DNA of 64,000 nt from contig WMKK01000012.1 in assembly GCA_012295225.1 (NCBI GenBank), forward strand, positions 496,001 through 560,000, in the 5' to 3' direction. Position numbers and translations under genes: made by a program. This DNA is from Ostreococcus mediterraneus. Taxonomy: Eukaryota; Chlorophyta; Mamiellophyceae; Mamiellales; Bathycoccaceae. Shown piece after piece: positions 47,306 to 58,755 of the stretch (position 1 is the stretch's first letter; the number at the start of each line of letters is the position of its first letter). The notes beneath the pieces are model-generated. The model was not told the origin of the DNA, ran no database searches, and saw only the letters and a list, made by a program, of their open reading frames with translations.

Positions 47306-47889
47306 ATCGGCGTTTTATTATCCCATCGAGGTCGCCATATGATTTTTCACCATCAAGTGTTTTGGTTTCGCTCTCGCGAGACTGACGACGTTTTTTTTCC
47401 ACCCGGTTCATCGCGCGCGCAGGTTTTCAATTTAAACACGAAAGTCATGACGCTTTGACCGCACATCAAAGGTACGTGTGCCGTCTCATTCGCGCGCTCG
47501 TGATCAAAATTTTAGCTTGATTTGCCATGGCTTGACAACTCTCCGAGTGGACGCCATCGACTCCGAGACGTCTCGCGGTGGCGCACATTTACTCGTCGAT
47601 CCGTTGAGTCTCCGTCGCGGCTGCAGTCTGCGGTGGAATAATTTAGTGTTCGGCACATTCCAATTCTCGCGCCTACGATATCACCGGTTGGTGTGCTTTG
47701 TGTCACTTTCCAGATATTGTTAGCGCTACATTAAAAGGCCATTCTTCCATCTTGTTACGCCTTTGTGACGTAGTGAGCCATAGTTGGTCGAAATTTTTTG
47801 CCTCGCGAACAAAAAGAACGCTGTGTTTCGCCACCGAGTACGTGAAAACTGACGAGCTTTAAACATTTTTCTCTCCATAATGAACGCAG

Positions 47890-49440
47890 ATGCCAAATGA
47901 TATCGTATACGATCCGCGCATCGAGATTAAACCTCGTCGGAACAAAGAAAAAGAAGAAAAGAATGAACTGTTTGCCGCCGCGCTGAAAAACGTGCGCGCG
48001 CTCGGGTCGTCTGATTTTTACGGCGATGAAGCGTCAGCTGACGCACGCGTCGATCCAAAGCCGATTAAAAAGGTTAAAATTGCCAAAAGTGTTGATGATG
48101 AAAGCGAATGGGTCGTCGAAAGCCGTCAGCAAGACATGTTTGAACGCGTTGAGGCGTTAAAATTAGCCAATCCAGATTACACATGGAGATATTTTTGCCG
48201 CGAGCATCACGCGTCGGGAAAGCGACAATACTTGGCGACGACGCATGACAAGTTATGGAGCAAGTACGAGCGACTTGGTGCGCACGAGCGACATTACTAC
48301 GAACTCATCGTCGAGAACACACCGTGTTATCTGTACTTTGACCTGGAGTTTTCAATCCTCGCCAACCCTGTAGTGCACGGCGAAACGTTGACGGATTATT
48401 TGATTGCCCTCGTGTGCGAGGAGTTTGTGCTGACGGATGAAATCGACGCGTCTGATTTCAAACCCGAAGAACACATCATCGAACTGGACAGTACGAGTGC
48501 GACAAAGTTTAGCCGTCATTTGATTTTCAGATTACCCGGTCGAAGAGTGTTTGCAAACAACGCGCACTGCGCGCACTTCGTGCGTAAACTCTGGGCGCGC
48601 GTGGCGGCAACCAGAGACACCGACCCGCGTTGCGCCGCGCTCTTCGTGCGCAAAAGCATAGATGACGAAGAAGCACATGAAAGTTTTGTTGATCTCGGTG
48701 TGTACACGCGCAATCGAGTGTTTCGTCTGTATTTGTCGAGTAAACGAGACAAGGATGGAGGGCAAAAACCAATTTTGAAGCCGACGTCGCGGTTTTGGAA
48801 AAACACCAAGCGTGCCAAGGGGGAAGACGAAGACGTGCCCGATCGGTTGACGTTCTTAAAGTCATGCGCTACGCATGTTGGACCAAATCCGAAATTAATC
48901 AAATTCCCTGGCGTCACTCATTCATCCGTACTCGTAGGGAAGCAATTTCAGGGCTACCGTAACGGTACAGTGGCATCGCGCAATCGCGCCGAATTCGGCG
49001 GCAACTCCATCGGTCCGTGTCCACGCACCGCCGCATTCGTCTGTCACGACTTTGATCGATGGAGCGCCCATCATGGCGCGTCCGTGCGTTCATGGACGGC
49101 ATTTCCTGAATATGGCGTGCTCGTATTAAATTTGTTTGGAAATCGATACTGCGAAAACATTGAACGCGCGCACAAGAGCAACAACGTCATGTTCGTCGTC
49201 GATTTTCGGGAAAACGCCTACTACCAGCGATGTCACGACCCCGAATGTCGTGGCACCCGAGGACCTTGGCGCGAATTGAGCGAAGAAGTTCTTGTAGAGT
49301 CGTATAATTTAGCCAAAATGCTCCCGGACGCACCGTCATTCGAGGAATTAGATGACGAGGCGCTAGCGGAGAGCGTCGTGAAGAAGCCGCGCTCGCCGTC
49401 ATTTGAGGAACTCGATGACGACGACCTCACGGCACTTTAA
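47890..49440 (+). CDS. PRIMPOL: PrimPol-type primase-polymerase
   Basis: This 516-residue archaeo-eukaryotic primase reprimes DNA synthesis beyond lesions. Catalytic motifs are CYLYFDLEF (Asp 151, Glu 153), KFSRHLIF (Ser 208, His 210) and FVDLGVYTRNRVFRLY (Asp 268). The herpes-UL52-like zinc site has Cys 421, His 428, Cys 448 and Cys 453 (NRYCENIERAH, YYQRCHDPECRG). The C-terminal tail ends with two copies of a ten-residue acidic motif, PSFEELDDEA (482-491) and PSFEELDDDD (503-512). The ATG lies directly after a good splice acceptor; an ATG at 47879, out of frame, would be removed by splicing. It is convergent with HSP60. Confidence 0.92.
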   Translation: MPNDIVYDPRIEIKPRRNKEKEEKNELFAAALKNVRALGSSDFYGDEASADARVDPKPIKKVKIAKSVDDESEWVVESRQQDMFERVEALKLANPDYTWRYFCREHHASGKRQYLATTHDKLWSKYERLGAHERHYYELIVENTPCYLYFDLEFSILANPVVHGETLTDYLIALVCEEFVLTDEIDASDFKPEEHIIELDSTSATKFSRHLIFRLPGRRVFANNAHCAHFVRKLWARVAATRDTDPRCAALFVRKSIDDEEAHESFVDLGVYTRNRVFRLYLSSKRDKDGGQKPILKPTSRFWKNTKRAKGEDEDVPDRLTFLKSCATHVGPNPKLIKFPGVTHSSVLVGKQFQGYRNGTVASRNRAEFGGNSIGPCPRTAAFVCHDFDRWSAHHGASVRSWTAFPEYGVLVLNLFGNRYCENIERAHKSNNVMFVVDFRENAYYQRCHDPECRGTRGPWRELSEEVLVESYNLAKMLPDAPSFEELDDEALAESVVKKPRSPSFEELDDDDLTAL

Positions 49441-49507
49441 TCATGTATAAATGCACGCTTGATTGATAGAAAATTGTATTTCAGATATGTAGTTGTATGC
49501 TAGAAAT

Positions 49508-51884
<2,377 letters not shown>

Positions 51885-51992
51885 TTATATAGTCATAAAT
51901 CGTGTAGAGTGCGAGTATGCCTATACCCTAGACCGCGATGTCCGCAGCGAAAGCGGCGCGCCAACGCGTCACAGCGCACCGCGTCGATCGCC

Positions 51993-53583
51993 ATGTCTCG
52001 CGCGAACACCGCCCGCCGCGCCTTAAGAGGCATCATCCGCACCAATGCCAGCGCGTGCGCGCCCGTTCGGGCCACCGCGCTCGCGTGCGACGCGTTACCA
52101 GCGTTGAGCTCGATGGTGACGGCGCCCGCGATGGGGTTGCGCCACGGCGCGTTGAATCCGAGCCGTGGGTTCGCATCGAGCGCGAGGTGGGTGACTTGTG
52201 CGCGCGTTTCGGAATATTTAGGATGTGTGTGTGCGGTTTTGATCGCGTGTGGCGCGTGAGAGACGCGCACGCGGGGTGTGATGGCGTGTTTTGATGCGAT
52301 CGCGCGCGCGCGTTGAGGTATCTTTGCGGATATTGAGCGCGCGCGCGTAGGCGATTCTTCGGGGAGTTGATCGTGCGATTGCGACGATGGATATTGCATG
52401 TGACTGACAACGACGTGATTTTGGTTTGCGCGCGAATAGTTTGATCGAGCCGCATGGAGGCAAGATTGTCAACTTGATGTTGAAGGATGACGCGGCCAAG
52501 GCGAAAGCCATCGCGAGCTGCAACCGCGCGCTTGAATTGAGCGACCGTAACGCATGCGATGTTGAATTGTTAGCCGTTGGTGGATTCTCGCCGTTGACTG
52601 GTTTCATGAATGAGGACGAGTACGAGTACACGGTGGAGAACATGCGCTTGAAGGGGTCTAATTTATTGTTTGGTTTGCCTATTGTTTTGGACACGTCGTG
52701 CGAGGACACCAAGGTTGGTGACCGCGTGTTGTTGAAGTACAACGGTAAGGATGTCGGTGTGTTGACCGTGGAGTCGAAGTGGAAGCCGAACAAGCCCAAG
52801 GAGGCGAAGATGTGCTATGGCACGAGCTCGATCGAGCACCCAGGCGTGGCAATGATTTCCATGGAACGCCGCAAGTATTACATCGGCGGTAAAATCGAAG
52901 GCTTGAACATGCCCCCGCGCCCATTCCCGTGCCCGACGCCCGAGGAAGTTCGCGCAAACTTGCCAGCAGGTAAGGATGTCGTGGCTTTCCAATGCCGCAA
53001 CCCGGTGCACCGTGCGCACTATGAGCTCTTCACGCGCGCCTTGCACGCGGACAATGTCGGCGAAGGCGCCGTGTGCCTCGTCCACCCCACCATGGGCCCG
53101 ACGCAAGATGACGATATCTCTGGCTTGGTTCGTTACAAGACCTACGTCACGCTCGCGGAAGAAGTCAAGAACCCGGCCATTCGCTGGGCATACTTGCCGT
53201 ACAGCATGCACATGGCGGGTCCGCGCGAAGCTATTCAGCACATGATTATTCGTAAGAACTATGGTTGTACGCACTTTATCATCGGCCGCGATATGGCTGG
53301 CTCCAAGTCTTCCCTTGACGGCGAAGATTTCTATGGCGCATACGATGCTCAAGACTTGGCCAAGGCGAACGCCGCTGAGCTCGGCATGCAAACCGTTCCG
53401 AGCTTGAACGTTGTGTACACTGAAGAGGAGGGCTATGTCACCGCGGACGTCGCCAAGGAAAAGGGTCTCAACATCAAGAAGCTCAGCGGTACCAAGTTTC
53501 GCCAAATGTTGCGCGGTGGCGAAGACATTCCGGAATGGTTCGCGTTCAAGTCTGTCGTCAAGGTGCTTCGTGAGAACATGTAA
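51993..53583 (+). CDS. ATS: ATP sulfurylase, one intron
   Basis: This enzyme makes adenosine phosphosulfate from sulfate and ATP, the entry to sulfate assimilation. Exon 1 (51993-52186) encodes an Ala/Arg/Thr-rich organelle-targeting peptide ending GFASSA. The intron 52187-52439 has donor GCGAG|GTGGGTG, branch ACTGAC and acceptor GCGAATAG, with a split Ser codon. Exon 2 gives SLIEPHGGKIVNL, then FSPLTGFMNEDEY, the nucleotide site FQCRNPVHRAHYEL, HPTMGPTQDDD, HMAGPREAIQHMIIRKNYGC, and FIIGRDMAGSKS. Length is 445 residues with no APS-kinase domain. These motifs look closer to the bacterial Sat type than to the land-plant enzyme. Confidence 0.9.
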
Positions 53584-53675
53584 ACCACGCGAAAGATTGA
53601 GATTTCTGCCACACACCACCTTAGCGAGACGTTGTTGATATTGAAAAGTTTCTATTATCACTATATGCGCCGCTC

Positions 53676-54320
53676 CTATCGACGCAACGCCGCCCCTGAA
53701 CTCACAGCTTCCTCCGCGATGCGCTGCTTTTCCTCGTAGTACCCCGGAATCGCCGGCGTCAAGCTCGGAAGCTTACGCTTCAAAGGAAATAACTCCAAGT
53801 CTTCCACGAGCGCCGCTTCTCGCACCAGCCCCGCCGGCAACGCATCGATCGCCGCCATCTTAATTCTAATCTTTTGATTGATATCCGCCATGAATGCACG
53901 ATCCGCACGAAGTTTACGTCTAGAGTACTCCTTCGCCTTGGCTTCGTATTCAGCTAACTCCTCGGCGGAGAGTTGTTCGACTTCGTAGTCNACGGGCGCC
54001 ACGCTTCGAAGGTACGTATCCTTATTCCCCTTGGTCGTCGACTCCGCCTTGGCGCTAATCGTCGCCTGCGACGGACCGCGACCTTTAGATTTACCTTGTG
54101 AAGCCTTGGATTTCGATTGCTTCTTTGCCGCCTTGGCGTAGGAGCGCGTGAACCCATCGCCGCGAGAAGCCATGATCGAGGGCAAACCGCGAGCGACGGC
54201 GGCGTCGACGGCGCGCCACGGCGTCGACGCTCGCGAAAGCGAAGACGAAGACGTCGACGCAAACGACGTCATCGCTGACGATGACGCACGCGCGAACTCG
54301 CGGAGTAGGGACGTACGCAT
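53676..54320 (-). CDS. Possible mitochondrial ribosomal protein (mL40-like)
   Basis: This 214-residue protein begins with a Ser/Arg/Ala presequence (MRTSLLREFARASSSAMTSF) and a further RGDGFTRSYAKAAKK, as at mitochondrial cleavage sites. A Lys/Ser-rich segment follows. The C-terminal half is helical and charged (LSAEELAEYEAKAKEYSRRK, MADINQKIRIKMAAIDALPA) and ends LELFPLKRKLPSLTPAIPGY, which reminds me of the C-terminal pattern of mL40 (MRPL40-related) proteins. That match is from memory and uncertain. One ambiguous base (53991) leaves one residue undefined. Confidence 0.5.
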   Translation of the reverse strand: MRTSLLREFARASSSAMTSFASTSSSSLSRASTPWRAVDAAVARGLPSIMASRGDGFTRSYAKAAKKQSKSKASQGKSKGRGPSQATISAKAESTTKGNKDTYLRSVAPXDYEVEQLSAEELAEYEAKAKEYSRRKLRADRAFMADINQKIRIKMAAIDALPAGLVREAALVEDLELFPLKRKLPSLTPAIPGYYEEKQRIAEEAVSSGAALRR

Positions 54321-54383
54321 CGTGTGTGTCTTTGCGCTACGAGTCGCGACGAGGCGGAAAGTGTGGCGAGCTGCGAGTTGTTA

Positions 54384-55292
54384 TTAAAAGATTTTATGCA
54401 AGTTGCCATTCTTGCGCCCAGCGGCGGAACCAAACCCTTGGTCGCCAATATCTTCGCTCCCATCGTCGTCAATCGTGTTCGCATTCAGCGCCACGGCATC
54501 GACGAATTTCCACGCTCCAGTCGTCGCGTCTTTACGCAGCCGCGCGCGCTCCGCCAACGTCTTCGCCTTTGTCCGCGACGACTTGGCCTTTTTCGCACCC
54601 TTATCAAAATCCGCCTCATACGTCACGTACGCATCACCATCTTCACCATCACTCGGCACCGTACTGCGCCTGACGCGAAACTTTAAAAACCGAATGCGCG
54701 CCACCGTGCGTTCGGCATCCGCCAACAAGTTGTTCCGCGCCATATCCTTTGAATCATCGTGCGTACTGCTGACAATATATTCACACCGCTTTTGCGTGTA
54801 CGCGGTAAACCTCGCTCGCATCACCTCCTCAGGCGTCGCGTTCGTCGACGCACCATCGTGCAAACGCGCGCAACACTCGCCGTAGCTCTTCCCGTCGCGC
54901 CCGCACGGGCACCCTCGCGCGCGCGCGTCCTCGCCTCCCTCACCTTCATCCCCCTCCCCCGTCACCGCGCCAGGCGAATCACTCTCCTCGCGATCCGCAA
55001 ACTTTTCCGCGAGCAAGCCTTTACGAGCGCGCACGAGCACCGTCGTCGTCCTCAGCGTCCCACCGCCCGCGACGCATCGACCGCGCGCCCGCATCGTCAG
55101 CCCCGTCATCCCACGCCGGTCGTGAACACCATGTCGCGCCGTCGCCGTCGTCGTCGCCATCGCCATCGTCGCCGTCGCCATCGTCGTCGTCCACCGATCC
55201 CGATCCACCGTCGTCGGTCGCTGCCGCCGCCGTCGTCGCCGTCGTCGTCGTCGGGCGTCGCGAGCGCACACCCTCGACGTCGTCGTGTACAT
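54384..55292 (-). CDS. YchJ/UPF0225-type SEC-C protein
   Basis: This 302-residue protein has a low-complexity Thr/Met/Arg N terminus of about 85 residues (possibly a targeting peptide, with the true start uncertain) and an acidic spacer. The SEC-C zinc motif follows: RGCPCGRDGKSYGECCARLH, then PEEVMRARFTAYTQKRCEYI, exactly the order of bacterial YchJ. The rest is the NTF2-like fold (VARIRFLKFRVRRSTVPSDG, YVTYEADFDKGAKK, RKDATTGAWKFVD). Function in bacteria is unsettled. The ATG at 55292 is preceded on this strand by a telomere-like box at 55295-55305. Confidence 0.75.
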   Translation of the reverse strand: MYTTTSRVCARDARRRRRRRRRRQRPTTVDRDRWTTTMATATMAMATTTATARHGVHDRRGMTGLTMRARGRCVAGGGTLRTTTVLVRARKGLLAEKFADREESDSPGAVTGEGDEGEGGEDARARGCPCGRDGKSYGECCARLHDGASTNATPEEVMRARFTAYTQKRCEYIVSSTHDDSKDMARNNLLADAERTVARIRFLKFRVRRSTVPSDGEDGDAYVTYEADFDKGAKKAKSSRTKAKTLAERARLRKDATTGAWKFVDAVALNANTIDDDGSEDIGDQGFGSAAGRKNGNLHKIF

Positions 55293-55708
55293 GGCTAAAC
55301 CCTAAGGGTTGAGTCGGCGCGTGCTCGGCGTCCCCGAGCCCCCGTGCGATGGCGTGGGTCATCTTTTAGGTGCCGTGTCACGTCAGTTCTTTCTTCGTAT
55401 TTATGTAAACTATATACTAGTGAAGGACCATCCAGGATCACCCCCACGCGGTGCATCATCTGACAAATACACACATCGTCGCTCGGTCGGTCGGACATCC
55501 ACCAATCACGACCACAGACCACCCCCTAACCTCGCCCGATCGATGACGCCATCGATGGCGATCGCGCGCGTCATCGATCGCGTCATCGATCGCGTCATCG
55601 CTCGCGCGGGGTCGCGCGCCCCTTTCGACGGTCCGATGTTCCATCCGTCGTCCTCGTCGTCCTCGTCCTCACTCGTCGCTCGCGGACGCGGCGCGGCGAC
55701 GGCGAGCG
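55293..55708. promoter_or_regulatory. Divergent spacer YchJ-like / bromodomain gene
   Basis: These 416 bases contain the telo-box-like ctaaaccctaa at 55295-55305, a CCAAT at 55502-55506, and a 12-base tandem (cgcgtcatcgat) repeated about three times around 55567-55602. A long open frame on the plus strand runs through but its ATGs give the wrong phase for splicing to the bromodomain exon. Confidence 0.5.
55295..55305 (+). promoter_or_regulatory. Telo-box-like element
   Basis: ctaaaccctaa contains AAACCCTAA, the plant telo-box found in promoters of translation genes, and equals one and a half plant-type telomere repeats. It is followed by gggtt, making an almost perfect palindrome. It sits two bases beyond the presumed ATG of the YchJ-like gene. 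Confidence 0.5.
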
Positions 55709-58207
55709 ATGCGCGCGGACGACGACGCGCTCGCGCGAGGCGGGGCTTTACGATTAGCTCTAGAGGTGCGTGGTGTCGATCGATGACGCGACCGATGGCG
55801 CGATCGCGGCGCGTCGGCGAACGCGCGCGCGCGATGATGTCGTCCGGTGCTGAGCGATGTGGATACGGTGTCGTGGGGCGAGCGACGACGGTCGCGCGGG
55901 AGGTGTGGGGCGGGGGATTCGCGACGCGCGGGCGGGGGTGGATGGCGTTCGTGGTTGGGTTTGAGGCGCGCGTGATGCGTGATGCGCGCGTGGAGTGGCG
56001 TTGGCGCGCGCGTGACGCGATGGAGGGTGTTGGGACAAGCGTCAATCGATCGCGCTGGTGGATATGTGTTGAGGATATTTACGGTTGACGCGCGCGCGGG
56101 CGCTTGGCGCGGCTGTGGTGGGTGTTCGTGGACTGACGATGACGTGTGTGGTGTTTGTGACACTGTTTTTGTTTTCTAACAGTGTACGCGGACGTGTATG
56201 CGACATGTGAGGGCGGAGGAGGCGTTCGCGTCTACGGAGGAGGCTGAGCGCGCGACGAGCGCGAGCGCGGATACCCCGAGCGGACGACTGGAATGGGTCA
56301 CTACGCGTGCGTTGAATAAACAATACGAGAGTACGGATGAATTATTAGTAGATGTGAAGCGAACGTGGGGCGTGCTCGAGGAGCGATGGACGCGGGAGAA
56401 TGCGCCGAATAGAATGGAGGCGTTGCGAGAGGTTAAGCGCGCGTTTGAACACACGTGGCAGGACAAGGGCATTGGCGAACGGGGCGGTTTGGTGTGCATA
56501 CCGTCGGTTGGGATATCGCGCGAGGCGATTGAAGTCCCACGATCGTCTGCGCCTGCGTATTCGCACGGTAGTCAAGTGGGTGTTGTCGGTGGCGAAGCCG
56601 TCGCTAGCGCCGCGCACCAGGTAAATGTCGACGGAAAACAACGCGGGCACATGGTATCCAAGGTGGATGGTAAGGAGCGCGCCACGCGACGTGCGCTGGA
56701 GACATGTGCGCGAGTGATTAGGAATTTCATCAAGACGGAGGCGGCGTACTATTTTCGAGAACCAGTAGACCCGGAGATGATGAATTGTCCAGATTATTTG
56801 GACGTCGTCAAGCAGCCGATGGATTTGAGCACGCTGTTGCGGCGCATTGAGACGCGTGAGCTGACGACGACGCTCGAAGTGTGGGAGGCGAGCAAGTTGA
56901 TTTGGGATAACTGTCGATTGTACAACCCTGAAAGCAACGCGATTGTGAATATTTGCAACTTTGCCGAGTCTCAATTCGTCGCCGCATGGCGCGCGGAGGG
57001 GTTGCACAAAATGGTCGAGACGTCGCCAGAAACGTCTGAGCGGTCGCCGCCGAGGAAAATGACCACGGCGTCCACGACGTCGCGACAGTCGGGATTAAAT
57101 CGTAACTGGAGTTCATCGTCATTGATGACCGCACCACCGCAAGAACGCGCGGGATCCAAGCCTTCGACCACTGGTCGAGCGTCGTACAAGTGCGACGTGT
57201 GTAAACGTAGCAAAAAAGGTCGATGCGGCACGGAGACGGCTCCGAAGTCTTGCCTGTCGCGTCCCGAGAATCAAGACACCGAGCGCCAGAATGCCATTCT
57301 GGATCGTGTGAGTAAATTAAAACCATTACAGTCGAAGAAGCCTGGAGATTTGAAGCGTAAAGTCACCGAGGCACAAGCCCAAGAAGACGGCTTCAGGACG
57401 TTGTTTGATGAAAACGACCCCGACAATTTTATTTCGCAATTTGAAGCGCACCAGCGTCAGGCGCGTCAAATCGACATGAGTCAGCAATCGTTACACTTGG
57501 CGAACGAACAGTTGCGATTGCAAATGATGCAAAACCACCGTCTCGCGCGATTTGACGTACAAATGCTTGCACAGGCGTCGGCGGCGCGCGAGGATGCCTC
57601 GCGCGTCGCCGTCGGTGCGGCGAACTCGAGCGCGTCGCTCTCCGCAGAAGATAGGACTCGAGCCATACGTTTGCAAAACGAGCTCGTCAACGTCGTCATG
57701 CGCTTGAACCGAGCGTACTTGAATCAACAACGATGCGTGAAAATGTTGAGCCATCCAGAGTTGAGCCCGGCGCACGTCAATGAAATTCGTCGCGCGCAGC
57801 ACGGCCAACAAATGATTATCCATCAGCTTCAACAACGTCATCAAGAGTGCTCCAAGCAACTACACGCATACGTCCAACGTGGATATAAATTACCGCAGCA
57901 GCAGCGGCAGCAGCAAGATTCTGATGCCGGACGCATGCCGGCGCCGTCGACGCGAACGACGACGCAACGCCCATCCGCGCCCCGCGTCGTCCAACCGCCC
58001 CGCGTCGACGCCGACGTCGACGCCGCCTACGACGCTTTGTTCAATGGTTTGAACGTCGACGATGTCTCCGTGGCCGTCGCCCAGGTATACAACGATGACG
58101 ATTTCAACCGTGTAGACAACCCCAACCATAAAGTCGTCGGCCCAGCAGTTCCTGGACGACGCGCCGACGCCACCGACGAGGACGTCATCGACAGCCTCAT
58201 CGCGTAA
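55709..58207 (+). CDS. Bromodomain protein, one intron
   Basis: Exon 1 (55709-55765, MRADDDALARGGALRLALE) joins exon 2 (56183-58207) in phase 0; the intron 55766-56182 has donor GAG|GTGCGTG, branch ACTGAC at 56132-56137 and acceptor TTTCTAACAG. The product has 693 residues. The bromodomain, an acetyl-lysine reader, shows AYYFREPVDPEMMNCPDYLD, VVKQPMDLSTLLRRIETREL and the acetyl-lysine Asn in IWDNCRLYNPESN. Downstream is a Cys-rich patch (YKCDVCKRSKKGRCGTETAP) that may bind zinc, then a Gln-rich helical region (LHLANEQLRLQMMQNHRLAR) and a C-terminal acidic segment. It is probably a chromatin-complex subunit; the exact orthologue is unclear. Confidence 0.82.
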
Positions 58208-58755
58208 TCGCGTCGACAGCCACCACCACCACTACCATCACCATGGTCTATATTATTCATCACACACATGGTGGTTATGCCGTACCGGTACCAGTAGTTG
58301 AGTGGCGTATTTATATATATTAGCATCGCGCACGCGCGCGCGCGCACGCACGCAACCATCCTCCATTAATACGCACCATGTAACACAACACGCACACATG
58401 CAAATCACAATCGCACCGTCTCACCACCACCGCGTCCTCCTCCTCGCGCCAGGCAGAGCAGATGTTCCGCGCGCGCTCCGTTGTCCCGCCAACACTATAT
58501 ACACACAATGACGGGTTTCACTTGTACGATCGCTGACTGCGATGCTGTCGTTGACGCCGCGTTCGAACGCCAGAGCGACGCGCGAGACTGGTGCGAGGCG
58601 GCGCGAGGTGATATAGAACCGCCCATCGTCACGCGTTACCCTACACCTGGCGACGTCATCGCCCCCGTACGCGTCGCCCGTCGTCACAATCATCGACCGA
58701 TCGAACCCTCCAGGGTGGTTGGGATCGCGATTGATTGATTGATCGCTTCTGAACG
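58208..58755. other. Spacer between bromodomain and AMY3-type genes
   Basis: These 548 bases hold an AT-rich tatttatatatatt at 58309-58322 after the bromodomain stop, an acgcgcgcgcgcgcacgcac run near 58331-58350, and ctatatacacacaATG at 58495-58510. The ATG at 58508 opens a 76-codon frame (MTGFTCTIADCDAVVDAAFE and on) that is not in frame with the amylase and shows no recognisable domain; it may be a leader ORF or chance. A (gatt)n run ends the spacer at about 58728-58742. Confidence 0.4.

Larger units (their letters stand above)
46734..47889 (+). other. Two 5'-leader introns and a 49-base non-coding exon before PrimPol
   Basis: No protein gene is visible in these 1.16 kb, but splice signals are. 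Intron 1 is 46734-47422: donor GAG|GTGCGTG, branch ACTGAC at 47381-47386, a run of eight T, acceptor CGCGCGCAG. A 49-base exon (47423-47471) follows. Intron 2 is 47472-47889: donor AAAG|GTACGTG, branch ACTGAC at 47848-47853, acceptor GAACGCAG directly before the PrimPol ATG. The branch-to-acceptor distance is the same in both (36 bases). The small exon has a stop in frame with the PrimPol ATG, so the leader is untranslated. Intron 1 holds one clear and one doubtful box C/D snoRNA and an AT-rich catatatgtatatat element at 47121-47134. Intron 2 shows only a small hairpin near 47733-47763. Confidence 0.65.

Noticed and set aside
47361-47385. Another C/D RNA with complement tggtttcgct to 25S rRNA
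   Set aside because: The 10-base complement is ten bases away from the nearest CTGA, there is no good C box or stem, and a match this short is expected by chance.
47551-47590. H/ACA-like hairpin followed by ACA in PrimPol intron 2
   Set aside because: A 7-bp stem precedes ACA, but no H box or first hairpin could be found.
55295-55310. Telomerase RNA template
   Set aside because: The motif fits a plant-type template, but I see no snRNA-type promoter, pseudoknot or conserved flanks, and it abuts a coding start; a telo-box is simpler.
55309-55765. Longer first exon of the bromodomain gene in another frame
   Set aside because: Its phase at the donor (55765/55766) does not match exon 2; the frame starting at 55709 does.
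58508-58738. 76-codon frame upstream of the amylase
   Set aside because: No recognisable domain and not in frame with the amylase; kept only as a note on the spacer.
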